DNA of 64,000 bases from Acidimicrobiales bacterium (GCA_035533095.1 DATLUM010000071.1:62001-126000), one strand, 5' to 3'. Numbered from the stretch's first letter, positions 37,047 to 47,449 are shown. Notes: generated from the letters alone by a model not told the origin. Program-made: numbers and translations.

Positions 37047-38891
37047 GTGGGCATCGTCGACGAGGACATCGCAAAGGTCCGGGCGGCTACGGACTTCGTT
37101 GCGCTCGCCGGCGAGCATCTTGCCCTTCGCCGGGTCGGCACCCGGTGGGTGGGGTTGTGCCCGTTCCACGCGGAGAACTCCCCGTCGTTTTCGGTCAACT
37201 CGGAGCTCGGGCTCTACTACTGCTTCGGATGCGGCGCCAAGGGAGACGTGATCACCTTCGTCCGCGAGATCGAACACCTCGATTTCGTGGAAGCGGTGGA
37301 GAAGCTCGCAGGCCGCTCCGGTATCACGCTGCGATACGACGATCAGGGCGGCGGGCGCAGCGGCGACCAGCTGCGGCGTGCACGGATCTACGAGACGCTC
37401 GAGAAGGCGATCGAGTGGTACCACCAGCGGCTGCTGTCGGGATCGGACAGCTCGCGAGCGCGCCACTATCTGCGGGCCGAGCGAGGATACGACGGCGACC
37501 TGGTCCGGCGCTTCCGCATCGGCTGGGCGCCCGACGGATGGGACACCCTGGTGAAGAACCTCGGGGTGCCGAAGAAGGACCTCGTCGACGCCGGGCTGGC
37601 GACCGTCGACTCGTCCGGCCGGCACACCGACTTCTTCCGCGCACGGATCCTCTTCCCCATCTTCGAACCGGCCGGAAAGCCGATCGGGGCCGGCGGGCGG
37701 ATGCTTCCCGGAGGGCGTCCACCCAAGTACAAGAACACGAGCGGTACAGCGGTCTACGACAAGAGCCGGGTCCTCTACGGGTTGAACTGGGCGAAGAAGG
37801 ACGTGGTGGACAAGGGACGGGTCGTCGTCTGTGAGGGATACACCGACGTGATCGGCCTGCACGAGGCGGGCGTCGGCGAGGCCGTGGCGACCTGCGGGAC
37901 AGCTCTGGCCGACGGCCACATCCGCCTGCTCACCAACTTCGCCCGCAAGATCGTCCTCGCCTACGACGCCGACGTGGCCGGGCAGGCTGCAGCCGAGCGG
38001 TTCTACGAGTGGGAGGACCGGTTCCAGGTCGACATCCGGGTGGCAGCCATCCCCGCCGGCGCTGACCCCGCCGACCTGGCCCGTTCGGATCCCGAGGCGC
38101 TGCTCAAAGCCGTAGAGGAGGCCCGGCCATTCCTCGGCTTCAGGATCGAACGCCTCCTCGCGCGCTCGGACCTGTCATCCCCGGAGTCGCGCGTGCGCGC
38201 CGCCGGCGAAGCGATGGCGCTCATACGCGAGCACCCGAGCGAGCTTGTCAGAGACCAGTACCTGATGACCGTCGCCGATCGATGCCGTATCGACCCGAAC
38301 CGGCTGAGGAACATGTCCTCGCAGCGACCCGTCGCGGACCATCGCGAGGCAGATCGGGAGCACGTGCAGCGTCCTGCACCGGTGACGGTGAGTGGTGCCG
38401 AACTGGAGGCCCTCCGGTTGGCTGTTCACCGGCCCGAAGAGGTCGCGTCACAGCTGGAAGCAGTGCTGTTCGAGCATCCGATCGCTCGTTCCGCGTTCGA
38501 CGTGCTGTCGAGCGCATCCACGCTGCACGAGGCGATCGACGCGGCCGATCCGCAGACGGCGGATCTCCTTCAACGGCTCGCGGTGGAGGACAGCGAAGCC
38601 GCGGCCGGCGACGTGATGACTCGGCTCGTCGAACGGGCCGGCCAGCGTGCCCTGAAGGAGTTGCAGGCGCAGATGCGCCAGGTCGACGCGTCGGCCCAGG
38701 CCGATTTCGCCCCGACGATCGCGTGGCTGAAGCTGGCCTTGGAGTCATTGCGCCCAGAGGACGGGAAACTCGCCGACGCGACCGACGCCCAGAAGGGGTT
38801 GGTACGCTGGCTGTCGGCCTGGGAGCAGACAGGTACTGCGACAGGTATCGCGCAAGCCGGTACCAATACCCAGTCGGAGGCGAGCAGTTGA
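37047..38891 (+). CDS. dnaG: DNA primase
   Basis: A 614-residue DnaG that makes RNA primers at the fork. The CHC2 zinc domain reads [16 protein letters not shown] then [11 protein letters not shown]; the Toprim core has [25 protein letters not shown] and [14 protein letters not shown]. The C-terminal third is the helical DnaB-binding region. The start is GTG at 37047. The stop overlaps the next start (TTGA), linking it to the sigma factor as in the classical dnaG-rpoD macromolecular synthesis operon. Confidence 0.97.
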   Translation: MGIVDEDIAKVRAATDFVALAGEHLALRRVGTRWVGLCPFHAENSPSFSVNSELGLYYCFGCGAKGDVITFVREIEHLDFVEAVEKLAGRSGITLRYDDQGGGRSGDQLRRARIYETLEKAIEWYHQRLLSGSDSSRARHYLRAERGYDGDLVRRFRIGWAPDGWDTLVKNLGVPKKDLVDAGLATVDSSGRHTDFFRARILFPIFEPAGKPIGAGGRMLPGGRPPKYKNTSGTAVYDKSRVLYGLNWAKKDVVDKGRVVVCEGYTDVIGLHEAGVGEAVATCGTALADGHIRLLTNFARKIVLAYDADVAGQAAAERFYEWEDRFQVDIRVAAIPAGADPADLARSDPEALLKAVEEARPFLGFRIERLLARSDLSSPESRVRAAGEAMALIREHPSELVRDQYLMTVADRCRIDPNRLRNMSSQRPVADHREADREHVQRPAPVTVSGAELEALRLAVHRPEEVASQLEAVLFEHPIARSAFDVLSSASTLHEAIDAADPQTADLLQRLAVEDSEAAAGDVMTRLVERAGQRALKELQAQMRQVDASAQADFAPTIAWLKLALESLRPEDGKLADATDAQKGLVRWLSAWEQTGTATGIAQAGTNTQSEASS

Positions 38892-40168
38892 TCGAGGGGG
38901 GGACGACACCTTTCACGCCGGAAGGCGAGCTGACGGGGCATTTCGTCGCTCTCCTCCTGGCTGGCAAGGAGCGCGGCTTCCTGACCCCCGACGATCTGAT
39001 GCCGCTCATGGAATCCGTGGAATTGACGCCGGACGTGATCACCGCCGCCGTCGGGAGGGTTAAGGCCGCGGGCATCGAGTGGCGAGACGACAGCTATCTC
39101 GAAGTAACTGCTGAGCTCAACGGCGAGGTTGCCGAGGATTCCTCGCTCGCGCTGGCGCGCATTGCCGGCGCGCCGTTGCTTCGGGCTCGTACCAGGGGCA
39201 CCACACGAGCCGAGGTGGACCTCGGGCCTGGCGGAACCGGGAGCAGTTCCGACCCGGTGCGCATGTACCTGAAGGAGATCGGGAAGGTATCGCTGCTCAC
39301 TGCGGCGGAGGAGGTGATCCTCGCTCGTTGCGTCGAGCAGGGTTTCCTCGCCACGCAGCGCTTGGCCGCCTGCGAGGAGGAGACTGCTCTTCTACGCGAC
39401 CGCGAGGGAATCGGGCGCGACGAGCGGCTGCGCCGCGAGGGTCTTGTCGCGAAGCGGATCCTCGTAGAGGCGAACCTCCGCCTTGTCGTATCCATCGCCA
39501 AGCGCTACCGCAACCGCGGCATGGCCTTCCTGGACCTCATCCAGGAGGGGAACCTCGGCTTGATGCGCGCGGTCGACAAGTTCGACTACACGAAGGGCTT
39601 CAAGTTCTCCACCTACGCCACGTGGTGGATCCGGCAGGCGATCACCCGCGCGATCGCCGACCAAGCCCGGACGATCCGCATCCCGGTTCACATGGTCGAC
39701 ACGATCAACAAGGTGATGCGAGCGCAACGGCAGTTGCTCCAGGACCTCGGAAGGGAACCGACTGTCGAGGAGGTTGCCGAGAGAGCCGAGATGACGCCGG
39801 AGAAGGTCCGTGACATCCTGCGGGTGAGCCAGGAGACGGTGTCGCTCGAGCAGCCGATGGGCGAGGACGACTTCAGCCTTTCCGACCTCATCGAGGACGA
39901 GGCCGCGGTGGCGCCGGCGGAGGCGGCCGCGCGTGCCATGCTCAACCAGGCGGTCACCGAGGCGCTGTCAGAGCTGTCCGACCGTGAAAGGCGGGTGGTC
40001 AGGCTCCGCTTCGGGCTCGACGACGGCCAGATGCGGACCCTCGAGGAGGTCGGGCGGGAGTTCGGTGTCACCAGGGAACGGATCCGCCAGATCGAGTCGA
40101 AGACGCTCGCCAAGCTGCGCCATCCGATGCACAGCGGGCATCTTCGTGACTACCTGCACGACGAGTAG
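38888..40168 (+). CDS. rpoD: Primary RNA polymerase sigma factor
   Basis: A 426-residue sigma-70 protein. Regions: a short N-terminal domain (about 1-110) with the region 1.1-like [20 protein letters not shown], region 1.2 [17 protein letters not shown], region 2 with [20 protein letters not shown] and [20 protein letters not shown] and [13 protein letters not shown], region 3, and region 4 ending [20 protein letters not shown]. The start is TTG at 38888, supported by CGGAGG about 8 bp upstream and by overlap with the dnaG stop. The longer open frame from 38282 lies inside dnaG. It is the likely housekeeping sigma factor. Confidence 0.94.
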   Translation: MIEGGTTPFTPEGELTGHFVALLLAGKERGFLTPDDLMPLMESVELTPDVITAAVGRVKAAGIEWRDDSYLEVTAELNGEVAEDSSLALARIAGAPLLRARTRGTTRAEVDLGPGGTGSSSDPVRMYLKEIGKVSLLTAAEEVILARCVEQGFLATQRLAACEEETALLRDREGIGRDERLRREGLVAKRILVEANLRLVVSIAKRYRNRGMAFLDLIQEGNLGLMRAVDKFDYTKGFKFSTYATWWIRQAITRAIADQARTIRIPVHMVDTINKVMRAQRQLLQDLGREPTVEEVAERAEMTPEKVRDILRVSQETVSLEQPMGEDDFSLSDLIEDEAAVAPAEAAARAMLNQAVTEALSELSDRERRVVRLRFGLDDGQMRTLEEVGREFGVTRERIRQIESKTLAKLRHPMHSGHLRDYLHDE

Positions 40169-40194
40169 ATCACCGGCTGACTTTGTTGTCTCGG

Positions 40195-40270
40195 TGGCTC
40201 CGGGGGAGAGACTCGAACTCTCAACCAGCGGCTTAACAGGCCGTCGCTCTGCCGATTGAGCTACCCCGGA
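40195..40270 (-). tRNA. tRNA-Asn (GTT)
   Basis: The reverse strand gives a 76-nt cloverleaf: acceptor TCCGGGG/CCCCGGA, D arm GCTC...GAGC, anticodon loop CTGTTAA (anticodon GTT), T arm GAGAG-TTCGAGT-CTCTC, discriminator G and an encoded CCA. The anticodon stem ACGGC/GCCGC has one A-C mismatch at its top pair. The 5' end overlaps the 3' end of the upstream HTH gene by 10 nt. Confidence 0.95.
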
Positions 40271-40911
40271 CCGACTTGCGAGGATAGCAGAGCATCAATC
40301 AGCCCAATGATCGCCCGGTGGGTGTCGCTGCTGCAGTATCGGACGTAGACGCAACCATGCTCGTGCTTCGTCTGGCGGTATCCGGAGTTGGGCACGGCTC
40401 GGTATGGCTTGCTGAACTGGGAGGGTGGTATTTCGGTTACCTCGGACCAATATTGCTCAGCCGCTCCGAGGTCCAAACCCTGGTGGAGATAGACGCGGGC
40501 CCTCAGTCTGGTCTCATCGATCTGGAAGAACGCTCGTAGCCAGGAGCAGAAGAACTGCACCAGACGGAAGTCAGTGTTGGCGAAAACGACGGCGCCGTCC
40601 CGCTTGGCGCCCTCGCCGGCGTACAACGCCGCACCCGCCGCCAGGAATGCCTGTTCGTTCAGCTCTCCGAGGCGTAGGACGCCCTCCTGGCGGAGTTGCT
40701 CGATCTCATCTGCCTTCCGGCGCTGCAGGACGTTCGGACCACGCCGGCGCGCGGTGCGTCGGGGATTCGGCTGGAACGCCACGTCCCGTACCCACAGCGA
40801 TACCGAGGACTTGGAAACACCGAGCTTTTCGGCGATGTCGGTGAGCGTCCACGACTGTGCCCGAAGGCTGCGAGCCGCCTCCTGCTCTGATAGCTTGCCA
40901 CGGTATCCCAT
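40261..40911 (-). CDS. HTH protein with LAGLIDADG-like C-terminal region
   Basis: A 216-residue protein. The N-terminal helix-turn-helix reads WTLTDIAEKLGVSKSSVSLW, then a basic linker RRTARRRGPNVLQRRK. The C-terminal part FLAAGAALYAGEGAKRDGAV, FANTDFRLVQFFCSWLRAFF and RARVYLHQGLDL resembles the LAGLIDADG fold as also used in WhiA, but I see no certain nuclease residues. Related HTH proteins are, from memory, frequent in Acidimicrobiia; function is unknown. The stop TAG (40261-40263) is bases 8-10 of tRNA-Asn, so the two are transcribed together. The start is ATG 40911. Confidence 0.7.
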   Translation of the reverse strand: MGYRGKLSEQEAARSLRAQSWTLTDIAEKLGVSKSSVSLWVRDVAFQPNPRRTARRRGPNVLQRRKADEIEQLRQEGVLRLGELNEQAFLAAGAALYAGEGAKRDGAVVFANTDFRLVQFFCSWLRAFFQIDETRLRARVYLHQGLDLGAAEQYWSEVTEIPPSQFSKPYRAVPNSGYRQTKHEHGCVYVRYCSSDTHRAIIGLIDALLSSQVGPG

Positions 40912-40968
40912 CGACTTTGAGTCTAGGCTTAGGTTGGGAACATATGTACGATTGATGCCGAGAATCTC

Positions 40969-43900
40969 TCACCTGAAGACGAGGTCGGCTGGCAGCGGGA
41001 GCGAGTACAGGAAGCCCTGTACCTGGGTGCAGCCGAGCTCTCGCAGCATCCTCTCCTGGTCCTTTGTTTCGACGCCTTCCGCGACCGTCGCCAGGCCGAG
41101 GGCGTCGGCGAGGCTGATCACTGCCCGTACGATCGCCTCGTCCTCCGAGCTGATCCCGAGGCCCCGCACGAAGGTCTGGTCGATCTTGAGGAAGTCGAGC
41201 GGGAGCCGCTTGAGATAGACGAGAGACGAGTACCCGGTGCCGAAGTCGTCGATGCCGATCCGGCAGCCCACCGCCCGGAGCTGTTCGAGGCACGGCCTGA
41301 TCGGTTCCATGATGTCGATGAGGGCCACCTCGGTGATCTCCAGAGCGATCGAGCCGGGGTCGACTCCGGTCTCCTCGATGGTCGCGGCCACGCTGTCGGC
41401 GAACCCGGCAGTGACGAGCTGGCGCGGCGAGACGTTGACGCCGATGCTCAGCGCGGGATTGCTGCTCGCCTCGCGCAGCTTGCCCAACGCCCGGCACGAT
41501 TCGCGGAGGACCCACGCGCCGAGCGGGACGATGAGACCTGTTTCTTCGGCGACGGTGATGAAGCTCGCCGGCGACACCAGGCCCTCGCGCCCGTCGTAGC
41601 GGATCAGCGATTCCGCTCCCACGGGGTTGCCCGTCTCCATCTCGTAGATCGGCTGGAAGTGGAGGACCATCCGCTCGGTGTCCATCGCGTCACGAAGGTC
41701 CCGCTCGGCCCGCTCGCGCCCCTGCGCCCGCCGGCGGAGGTGTTCGCCGAACACCTCCCACCGCGCACGGCCTTTGTCCTTGGCGCGGTACAGGGCGGTG
41801 TCGGCGTCACGCAGCAGCGAGGGCCCGTCGTCGTCGAGGCCCGCGATGGTGATCCCGATGCTGGTAGTCACCCTCACATTGACGTCCGGGCTCACCTGTA
41901 TCGGCTGGTGCAGGATCTCCTCCACCCGGGTGGCTATGCCCCGGACCTCGTCGCGGTCTTCCAGATCGTCGACGACGAGCACGAACTCGTCTCCCCCGAG
42001 GCGGGCGAGGATGTCCTCCCCGCGTGTGACGCTGCGCAACCTGGCGGCGATCTCCTCGAGGACTCGATCGCCGGCGCCGTGTCCGAGGGAGTCATTGATG
42101 ACCTTGAAGTTGTCGAGGTCGAGGTAGAAGACGGCGAGATGTGTGCCGCGCCTTCGCGCCCGTGCCAATGAGTGGGGGAGGCGCTCGAGGAAGAGCCAAC
42201 GGTTGTCCAGCCGCGTCAAGGGGTCCGTGAACGCCTGGTGCCTGAGCGCTTCCTCGGCTTGGCGCTTCAAGGTGATATCGACCAGCTGGGCGATCGCGTA
42301 ATCGGGCTCGCCTTCCTCGTCGCGGATGAGCCCCAGGTGCAAATTGACCCAGATCCATCTGCCGTCGGCATGGGCGTATCGCTTCTCGACCTGGTAGACG
42401 TCCGCCTCCTTGCGCTCAAAGCGACGCCTCGCCTCCAGATCCGAGCGGTAGTCGTCCGGATGCGTCAGGTCTTTGACCGTCTTGGTCTTCAACTCCTCAC
42501 GGGTGTAGCCGAGCATTCGAGCCATCGCCTCGTTGACCCGGGTGTAATGGCCGAGGCTCTCAGGGCGCTGGCCTATGAGCGCCATCCCGATCGGAGCGTT
42601 GTCGAACGCAAGCCGGAACTCCTCGGCAGCCTGCGCGAGGCGCTGCTCCGCTTGGCGCCGGTCTGTGACGTCGTGCATGTTCACGACGATCGCTTCGACT
42701 GCCCTGTCGTCGAGACGGTTGGTGTAGGAGATCTCGATGTGCCGCCAACTTCCGTCCGTGTGGAGCATCCGGCATTCGGTGGAACCGCGCCCGCCGGGCT
42801 TCTGCGCGATGCGAAGGAAGAGTTGGGTCAACCCGTCCAGGTCGTCGGGGTGTATGAGGCTGCGGCTCCGCCCGCCGACAACTTCGTCAGGCGCGGTGCC
42901 GAGAAGGTTCTCGATGGAGGGGCTCGCGTAGCGCATGACGCCGGTCGCGTCAGCCAGGACGGTGACGTCCGACGAGTGCTCGATGAGGGCCCGGAAACGC
43001 TCCGCGTTACCGGAAACGTGTTCCAAGGTGGCGCCTGCGAGCGTCGCGACGAAGGTTGCGAGCTGCCTCTCGGTCTCTCCGAAGAGCCCGCCGACCTCCT
43101 TGTGGGTCGCGTAGAAGCAGGCGACGACCTTGCCGTCACATTGGATAGGCGCGCACAGCAGCGACCTCACGCCCGCGAGTACGAGGCTGTCGGTCGCGTC
43201 AGCTTCCGACGCCGGCTGCCTGGTGACGACACTCCCGGTCGTGACCGCCTCCGCTACCGCTGACGCCGATATCCCTTCTACGTGCTCGCCGGAAACCGTT
43301 ACGAGTTCCTGCGTACCGAGCTCGCCGATCTCCAGCACCTGGCACCGATCGGCTCCGAGGAGGTCTCTTGCTGCGTTCTCCACCGCGTTGAACACCGCTT
43401 TATTGCTTGTCGCAGCGGCGAGGACCCTTCCAGTCTCGAGCAGGTTGTCGAACCTCGCGGCGAGGGAGAGGGTGAGGCCTGCCTCGGTTCGGCGGGCACT
43501 CGTAGGAGACTCGATCTGCTCGAGCTCTCGTTCGGCCCAGTGAAGCTCCGCAGCGGCGCCCGGGCTGCCCAGCGCGGTGGCGATCCTCGCGAGCTCGAGG
43601 CTGCTGCGCGTCTCCTCCCAACCTGCTCCCTGCTCCGACGCGATCTCGACGGAACGACGCAGCAACCGTCGAGCTCGCGCCATCCGCCCGGCGCTTGCAT
43701 AACTCAACGCGAGCTCCCGAAGGGCGTGCGGGGCGTTGTTTCGATAGGCGCGCGAGATCCGTACCGCCTGCCTGGCCGTACGGCGTTGGCGCTTCCGGAG
43801 CTCACCTAGGTGCGGGTTGTTCGCGTCGGCTGCCTCCACCTCGGCGCGGATCGCCGTCGCGAGCCAAGGGATAACCGGAACCACATACTCCTGCCTGAGA

Positions 43901-46900
43901 CCCGCCTGTTTCACCCCCGCCCACGCCTCTTCGAGGAGCGCTACTGCCGCGGCGGCCTGACCCGAGCCCAAGAGCCGCAACGCTTCCGCAAGGAGGATCT
44001 CGGTGGTGGTGTGGCGGTCCTCGTTGTGACGGGCCAGCGCGCGGGCGGTTGCCTCCACAGGAATATGGCCGTCGGTCGCACGTGACCAGGCGGAGAGTGC
44101 GATCCCCGCGGAGGACATGTCCCCGATGCTCTCCGCGTCGTAGTGCACCTCCGATGCGAGACGAGCAGCTTCGCCGTATCGGCCCAGGCGGTAGTGGCAG
44201 AACGCGATGTGCCACCTTGCGGTGTTCATCTCCCACTGGTCCCCGGTGAGGGCGAGGAGTTGCACGGCTTCCCGGCAGGCGTTCAGCGCCTCCTCGTACC
44301 GCGAGGCAGCGTAGAGGACCACGCCGTAGAAACCGAGCGACTGGCCCTGTCCCCAGATGTCTCCCAGTTCCCGTCGTAGTTCAAGTGACTTCTTCGCGTA
44401 CGCGATTCCCCGTGAGTACCAGGGGATCATGGTCATCACCGGCGCGTGCTCGGACCATGCCTGCGCGAGCTCGAGGGAGGGGCCGAATCGCTCGGCGATG
44501 TTCATCTCGCGTATGTGCGTCCACAGGCAGGGAACGCGACCTTTGCGGAACCAGTACGCATAGGCGAGCCGGCTGTAGAAGCGCATCGCCAAACGGTCCG
44601 TGTCCGTGGGCGGGGGGCGCCGCCGCACGGCCCACGGAGCGACCGTGTGGACGAACTGCACCAGTAGTTCCCAAGTCGCCGCGACCAGGTATACCAGTGC
44701 GTTCCTCGGCACCCAGCGCCCGAGCCCCCGCAAGGCCAGTTCCAACTGCGCGCACGCAGCAACCTGGTCGCCGCGCCGGAACGCGACCTCTCCCAGCTTC
44801 CCCTCGATGGCCGCCCGGCTCATGGGGTCACGAGCGCGCTTCGCGGCCTGGGACAGGCACTCCTCGGCTTCCGAGTATCGACCGGCTAGCGCCAGGACCT
44901 CACCGAGCCCTTCCGCGACTAGCCCTTCAGTGCCACTGTCTTGCGCACCTCTCGCCGCCATGCGGTAATACGTCTCAGCGCTGTCGAGGGCGTGGCGGGC
45001 GCGCGACTGCTCTGCGGCAGCGAGCGCATGGGGTAGAGCCTCCTCCGGCCGTCCTGCCGCATCGAGGTGGTAGGCGAGGTCGTACGGGGTCCCCGACCCT
45101 TCGAGCAGCCGGGCAGCTCCCAGGTGCAAGGCGGCGCTGGTGTCTTCGCCGAGACTTTCGAGGACGGCCTCTCTCAGCTTGTCGTGGAGGAACCTGGCTC
45201 GCCGGCGGTCCTCGTCGATCCACAGGATCCGCCGTTGCCTCACCTCGTCGACAGAACGCACGACGTCGTCGGGGCTGATCGCGCTCAAGGTCACAGCAAG
45301 GTCGAGATCGAAGCTCTTGCCCAGCACCGCGCCAGCGGCCAGGAGGTGCCGAGCCGGCCCCGGCAGCAGGTCCAACCTCCGTGCCAGCACAAGTGCGGCG
45401 CGCCGGGAGGTCTCGACCGCCTCGAGGAGCGGGACGTTGACGTCCCACCGGTCTCCGTCGTGGACAAGAGCAGAGCTCTCGACCATGCCCCGCAGAACCG
45501 CTTGGGCCATGAACGCGTTGCCTTCGCTCAGGCGCAGCACCGCCGCGGCCGCAGCTTCGGGTAGCGGCCCGGCCATCGACGACACGAGGTCCCGGACCTC
45601 GCGCTCGCGGAGCGCCGACAACTGCACGTTGGCCTTCGCGTTAGCGGATCGAAGCGGGCTCGAGTCGGGAACCTCGTCCGAGCGGAACGCAGAGATCACG
45701 AGCACCCAGCGATGGGTGTTGCGAGGCCGGGCAAATCGCGCGAGCACTTCCGCCGCGCTGGACTGCGCCCACTGGCAATCGTCGAGTACCACCAGTGCTG
45801 GCTCTTCCTTGTGGCCCGCCGCGTCCAGGAGCGTCGCGAGCGCCTCTATCGACCGCGCGCGCCCGTACTCTTCCGGGAGCAGCGCCACCGCGCTGCCCTC
45901 TAGAAGCGGTTCGAGAGCGGGAACAGCCGATAGCAGGGCTTCGGCGAAATCACCTATCGCTTCGCGGACCGACGCGAACCGCTCCGGGTCGGACACCGCT
46001 CGGGCGGCAATGCCGGCTCCGACCCCGTCGAACAGCTGAAAGGGTCTCTGGGCCTCGCGATCCTCACCCTGTCCGTGAAAGACCGTGAAACCGAGCTCGC
46101 TCGCGTGCCTTACCAGTTCGTCGAGGAGCCGGGTCTTGCCGGCCCCCGACTCGCCCTCGACCATGACGAGCGAACCCTTGCCTGCTGCTGCATCCAGCAA
46201 CGCCGTGCGAAGGGCTGCCATCTCGGCGGAACGCCCGACGAACCCCGGTTCGGCCAGGGAGCCCCTCCGGTCGTGCAGGCCGATGACGATCCGCGGGTCT
46301 TCGACGCCGTTACGCCTCGCCCTCTGGATCGTCTCGACATCGGCTAGCACGGCGGCTGCAGACTGGTAGCGGTCGTCAGGGTCGGTCCGGCAGAGACGGT
46401 CGACGAGCGCGCACAACGCCGCCGGCGCGTCGCGAGGTCTGTGCTCCGACAGGGCGGCTGCACCGGCCAGCTTCTGGCGCAGCACCGCGCCGACGTCCCG
46501 CCCGTCGAACACGGGGTGACCGGTGAGGCATTCGTGCAAGGTGGCACCGAGGGCGTAGAGGTCCGAGCGCGCGTCCACAGGCACGTCGAGCAGCCCCGCC
46601 TGTTCCGGCGAGCAGTAGAGGGCGGTGCCGACGAGGGTTTCGCGAACCGACGGGTCGAGGGTGACGCTTCGCGACAACCCGAAGTCGATGAGCTTGGCCG
46701 TATTCGGTGAAGGATCCCCGTTGTCGGATACCGCCTGGACGACGATGTTCCCGGGTTTTACGTCGCGGTGCACGACACCCGCTTCATGCGCGCTGACCAG
46801 AGCCGACAGGACGCCGTGCGCGACGGCCAGCATCTCGTCGGCGCTCAGGGGGCCCCTCGCCAAGCGCTGAGCCAGGGTCTCGCCGCCGTAGTACGGCTGC

Positions 46901-47214
46901 GCCAGCCAGATCCAGCCGCCGTCCGTCCCGTGGTCGAGCAGGTAAGGGTTGCCATCAGGGTCGGATAGGCCTGCCAGCACCTCGGCTTCGTGGGCGAGCC
47001 GGATCCCCTGCGCCGCGCTGAGGGAGGACACCGGGGCGCGCTTCACGACCACCGGCTCGTCACCCCCGGGCGAGCCGGCGAGGAACGTCTCCACGCCGGA
47101 GCTGCTCTTGAGGAGGCGCGTTAGCCGGTAACGCCCGGCGAGAAGCTCGCCGCGCATCGCCGTGTCCATAGAGTCCACGGAGTCTTGTTCGGAATCTGAT
47201 GGAGCGTTCGGCAC
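40969..47214 (-). CDS. Giant Ser/Thr kinase-AAA-TPR-GAF-PAS-PAS-GGDEF-EAL signalling protein
   Basis: A 2081-residue soluble protein. The kinase domain (about 28-297) is intact: VVVKR (Lys58), VVHRDVKPGN (HRD 149-151), KLIDFGLSR (DFG 177-179). An AAA/MalT-like ATPase follows (Walker A GESGAGKT, 354-361; VVLDDCQWAQ), then a long TPR-like region to about 1230, a GAF domain (about 1260-1400), and two PAS domains with PAC parts (about 1405-1650). GGDEF is intact (RLGGDEF at 1740-1744) with the inhibitory site RGED five residues before it. EAL (from about 1849) reads ESL instead of EAL, but ITE, IDDFGTGYSS, LKID and AEGVET are present. It should make and/or break c-di-GMP under control of kinase, nucleotide and ligand inputs. 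Its start is GTG 47214; an ATG at residue 16 is possible. Confidence 0.93.
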   Translation of the reverse strand: MPNAPSDSEQDSVDSMDTAMRGELLAGRYRLTRLLKSSSGVETFLAGSPGGDEPVVVKRAPVSSLSAAQGIRLAHEAEVLAGLSDPDGNPYLLDHGTDGGWIWLAQPYYGGETLAQRLARGPLSADEMLAVAHGVLSALVSAHEAGVVHRDVKPGNIVVQAVSDNGDPSPNTAKLIDFGLSRSVTLDPSVRETLVGTALYCSPEQAGLLDVPVDARSDLYALGATLHECLTGHPVFDGRDVGAVLRQKLAGAAALSEHRPRDAPAALCALVDRLCRTDPDDRYQSAAAVLADVETIQRARRNGVEDPRIVIGLHDRRGSLAEPGFVGRSAEMAALRTALLDAAAGKGSLVMVEGESGAGKTRLLDELVRHASELGFTVFHGQGEDREAQRPFQLFDGVGAGIAARAVSDPERFASVREAIGDFAEALLSAVPALEPLLEGSAVALLPEEYGRARSIEALATLLDAAGHKEEPALVVLDDCQWAQSSAAEVLARFARPRNTHRWVLVISAFRSDEVPDSSPLRSANAKANVQLSALREREVRDLVSSMAGPLPEAAAAAVLRLSEGNAFMAQAVLRGMVESSALVHDGDRWDVNVPLLEAVETSRRAALVLARRLDLLPGPARHLLAAGAVLGKSFDLDLAVTLSAISPDDVVRSVDEVRQRRILWIDEDRRRARFLHDKLREAVLESLGEDTSAALHLGAARLLEGSGTPYDLAYHLDAAGRPEEALPHALAAAEQSRARHALDSAETYYRMAARGAQDSGTEGLVAEGLGEVLALAGRYSEAEECLSQAAKRARDPMSRAAIEGKLGEVAFRRGDQVAACAQLELALRGLGRWVPRNALVYLVAATWELLVQFVHTVAPWAVRRRPPPTDTDRLAMRFYSRLAYAYWFRKGRVPCLWTHIREMNIAERFGPSLELAQAWSEHAPVMTMIPWYSRGIAYAKKSLELRRELGDIWGQGQSLGFYGVVLYAASRYEEALNACREAVQLLALTGDQWEMNTARWHIAFCHYRLGRYGEAARLASEVHYDAESIGDMSSAGIALSAWSRATDGHIPVEATARALARHNEDRHTTTEILLAEALRLLGSGQAAAAVALLEEAWAGVKQAGLRQEYVVPVIPWLATAIRAEVEAADANNPHLGELRKRQRRTARQAVRISRAYRNNAPHALRELALSYASAGRMARARRLLRRSVEIASEQGAGWEETRSSLELARIATALGSPGAAAELHWAERELEQIESPTSARRTEAGLTLSLAARFDNLLETGRVLAAATSNKAVFNAVENAARDLLGADRCQVLEIGELGTQELVTVSGEHVEGISASAVAEAVTTGSVVTRQPASEADATDSLVLAGVRSLLCAPIQCDGKVVACFYATHKEVGGLFGETERQLATFVATLAGATLEHVSGNAERFRALIEHSSDVTVLADATGVMRYASPSIENLLGTAPDEVVGGRSRSLIHPDDLDGLTQLFLRIAQKPGGRGSTECRMLHTDGSWRHIEISYTNRLDDRAVEAIVVNMHDVTDRRQAEQRLAQAAEEFRLAFDNAPIGMALIGQRPESLGHYTRVNEAMARMLGYTREELKTKTVKDLTHPDDYRSDLEARRRFERKEADVYQVEKRYAHADGRWIWVNLHLGLIRDEEGEPDYAIAQLVDITLKRQAEEALRHQAFTDPLTRLDNRWLFLERLPHSLARARRRGTHLAVFYLDLDNFKVINDSLGHGAGDRVLEEIAARLRSVTRGEDILARLGGDEFVLVVDDLEDRDEVRGIATRVEEILHQPIQVSPDVNVRVTTSIGITIAGLDDDGPSLLRDADTALYRAKDKGRARWEVFGEHLRRRAQGRERAERDLRDAMDTERMVLHFQPIYEMETGNPVGAESLIRYDGREGLVSPASFITVAEETGLIVPLGAWVLRESCRALGKLREASSNPALSIGVNVSPRQLVTAGFADSVAATIEETGVDPGSIALEITEVALIDIMEPIRPCLEQLRAVGCRIGIDDFGTGYSSLVYLKRLPLDFLKIDQTFVRGLGISSEDEAIVRAVISLADALGLATVAEGVETKDQERMLRELGCTQVQGFLYSLPLPADLVFR

Positions 47215-47248
47215 GGCTATTTCCGGAATGACCCGAAAAATGTGACCT

Positions 47249-47282
47249 CCGGATCATCCGGTCGGGTCGTAGTGACTAGTCA
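47249..47282. promoter_or_regulatory. Two palindromes upstream of the giant kinase gene
   Basis: CCGGATCATCCGG (47249-47261) has 6-bp arms around one base; TGACTAGTCA (47273-47282) is a perfect 10-bp palindrome. Further upstream, GCGGAAATCTC occurs twice (47354-47364 and 47389-47399, 35 bp apart). All lie in the 235 bp between the kinase start and the insertion element. No promoter boxes are clear. A regulatory role is inference from position. Confidence 0.35.
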
Positions 47283-47449
47283 GGCGGTTTGTGCAATGAC
47301 CGTGCCCCTGCCCCCGGTGCACATAGTCGGCGCACACCATACGACTTTGTGGCGCGGAAATCTCGGAAAGTGGCTGGCCATTCGTACCGCGGAAATCTCT
47401 ACCGGGACCTCACTAACCTTGGCAAAAGGGCAAAACCGCTAATCAGCTA

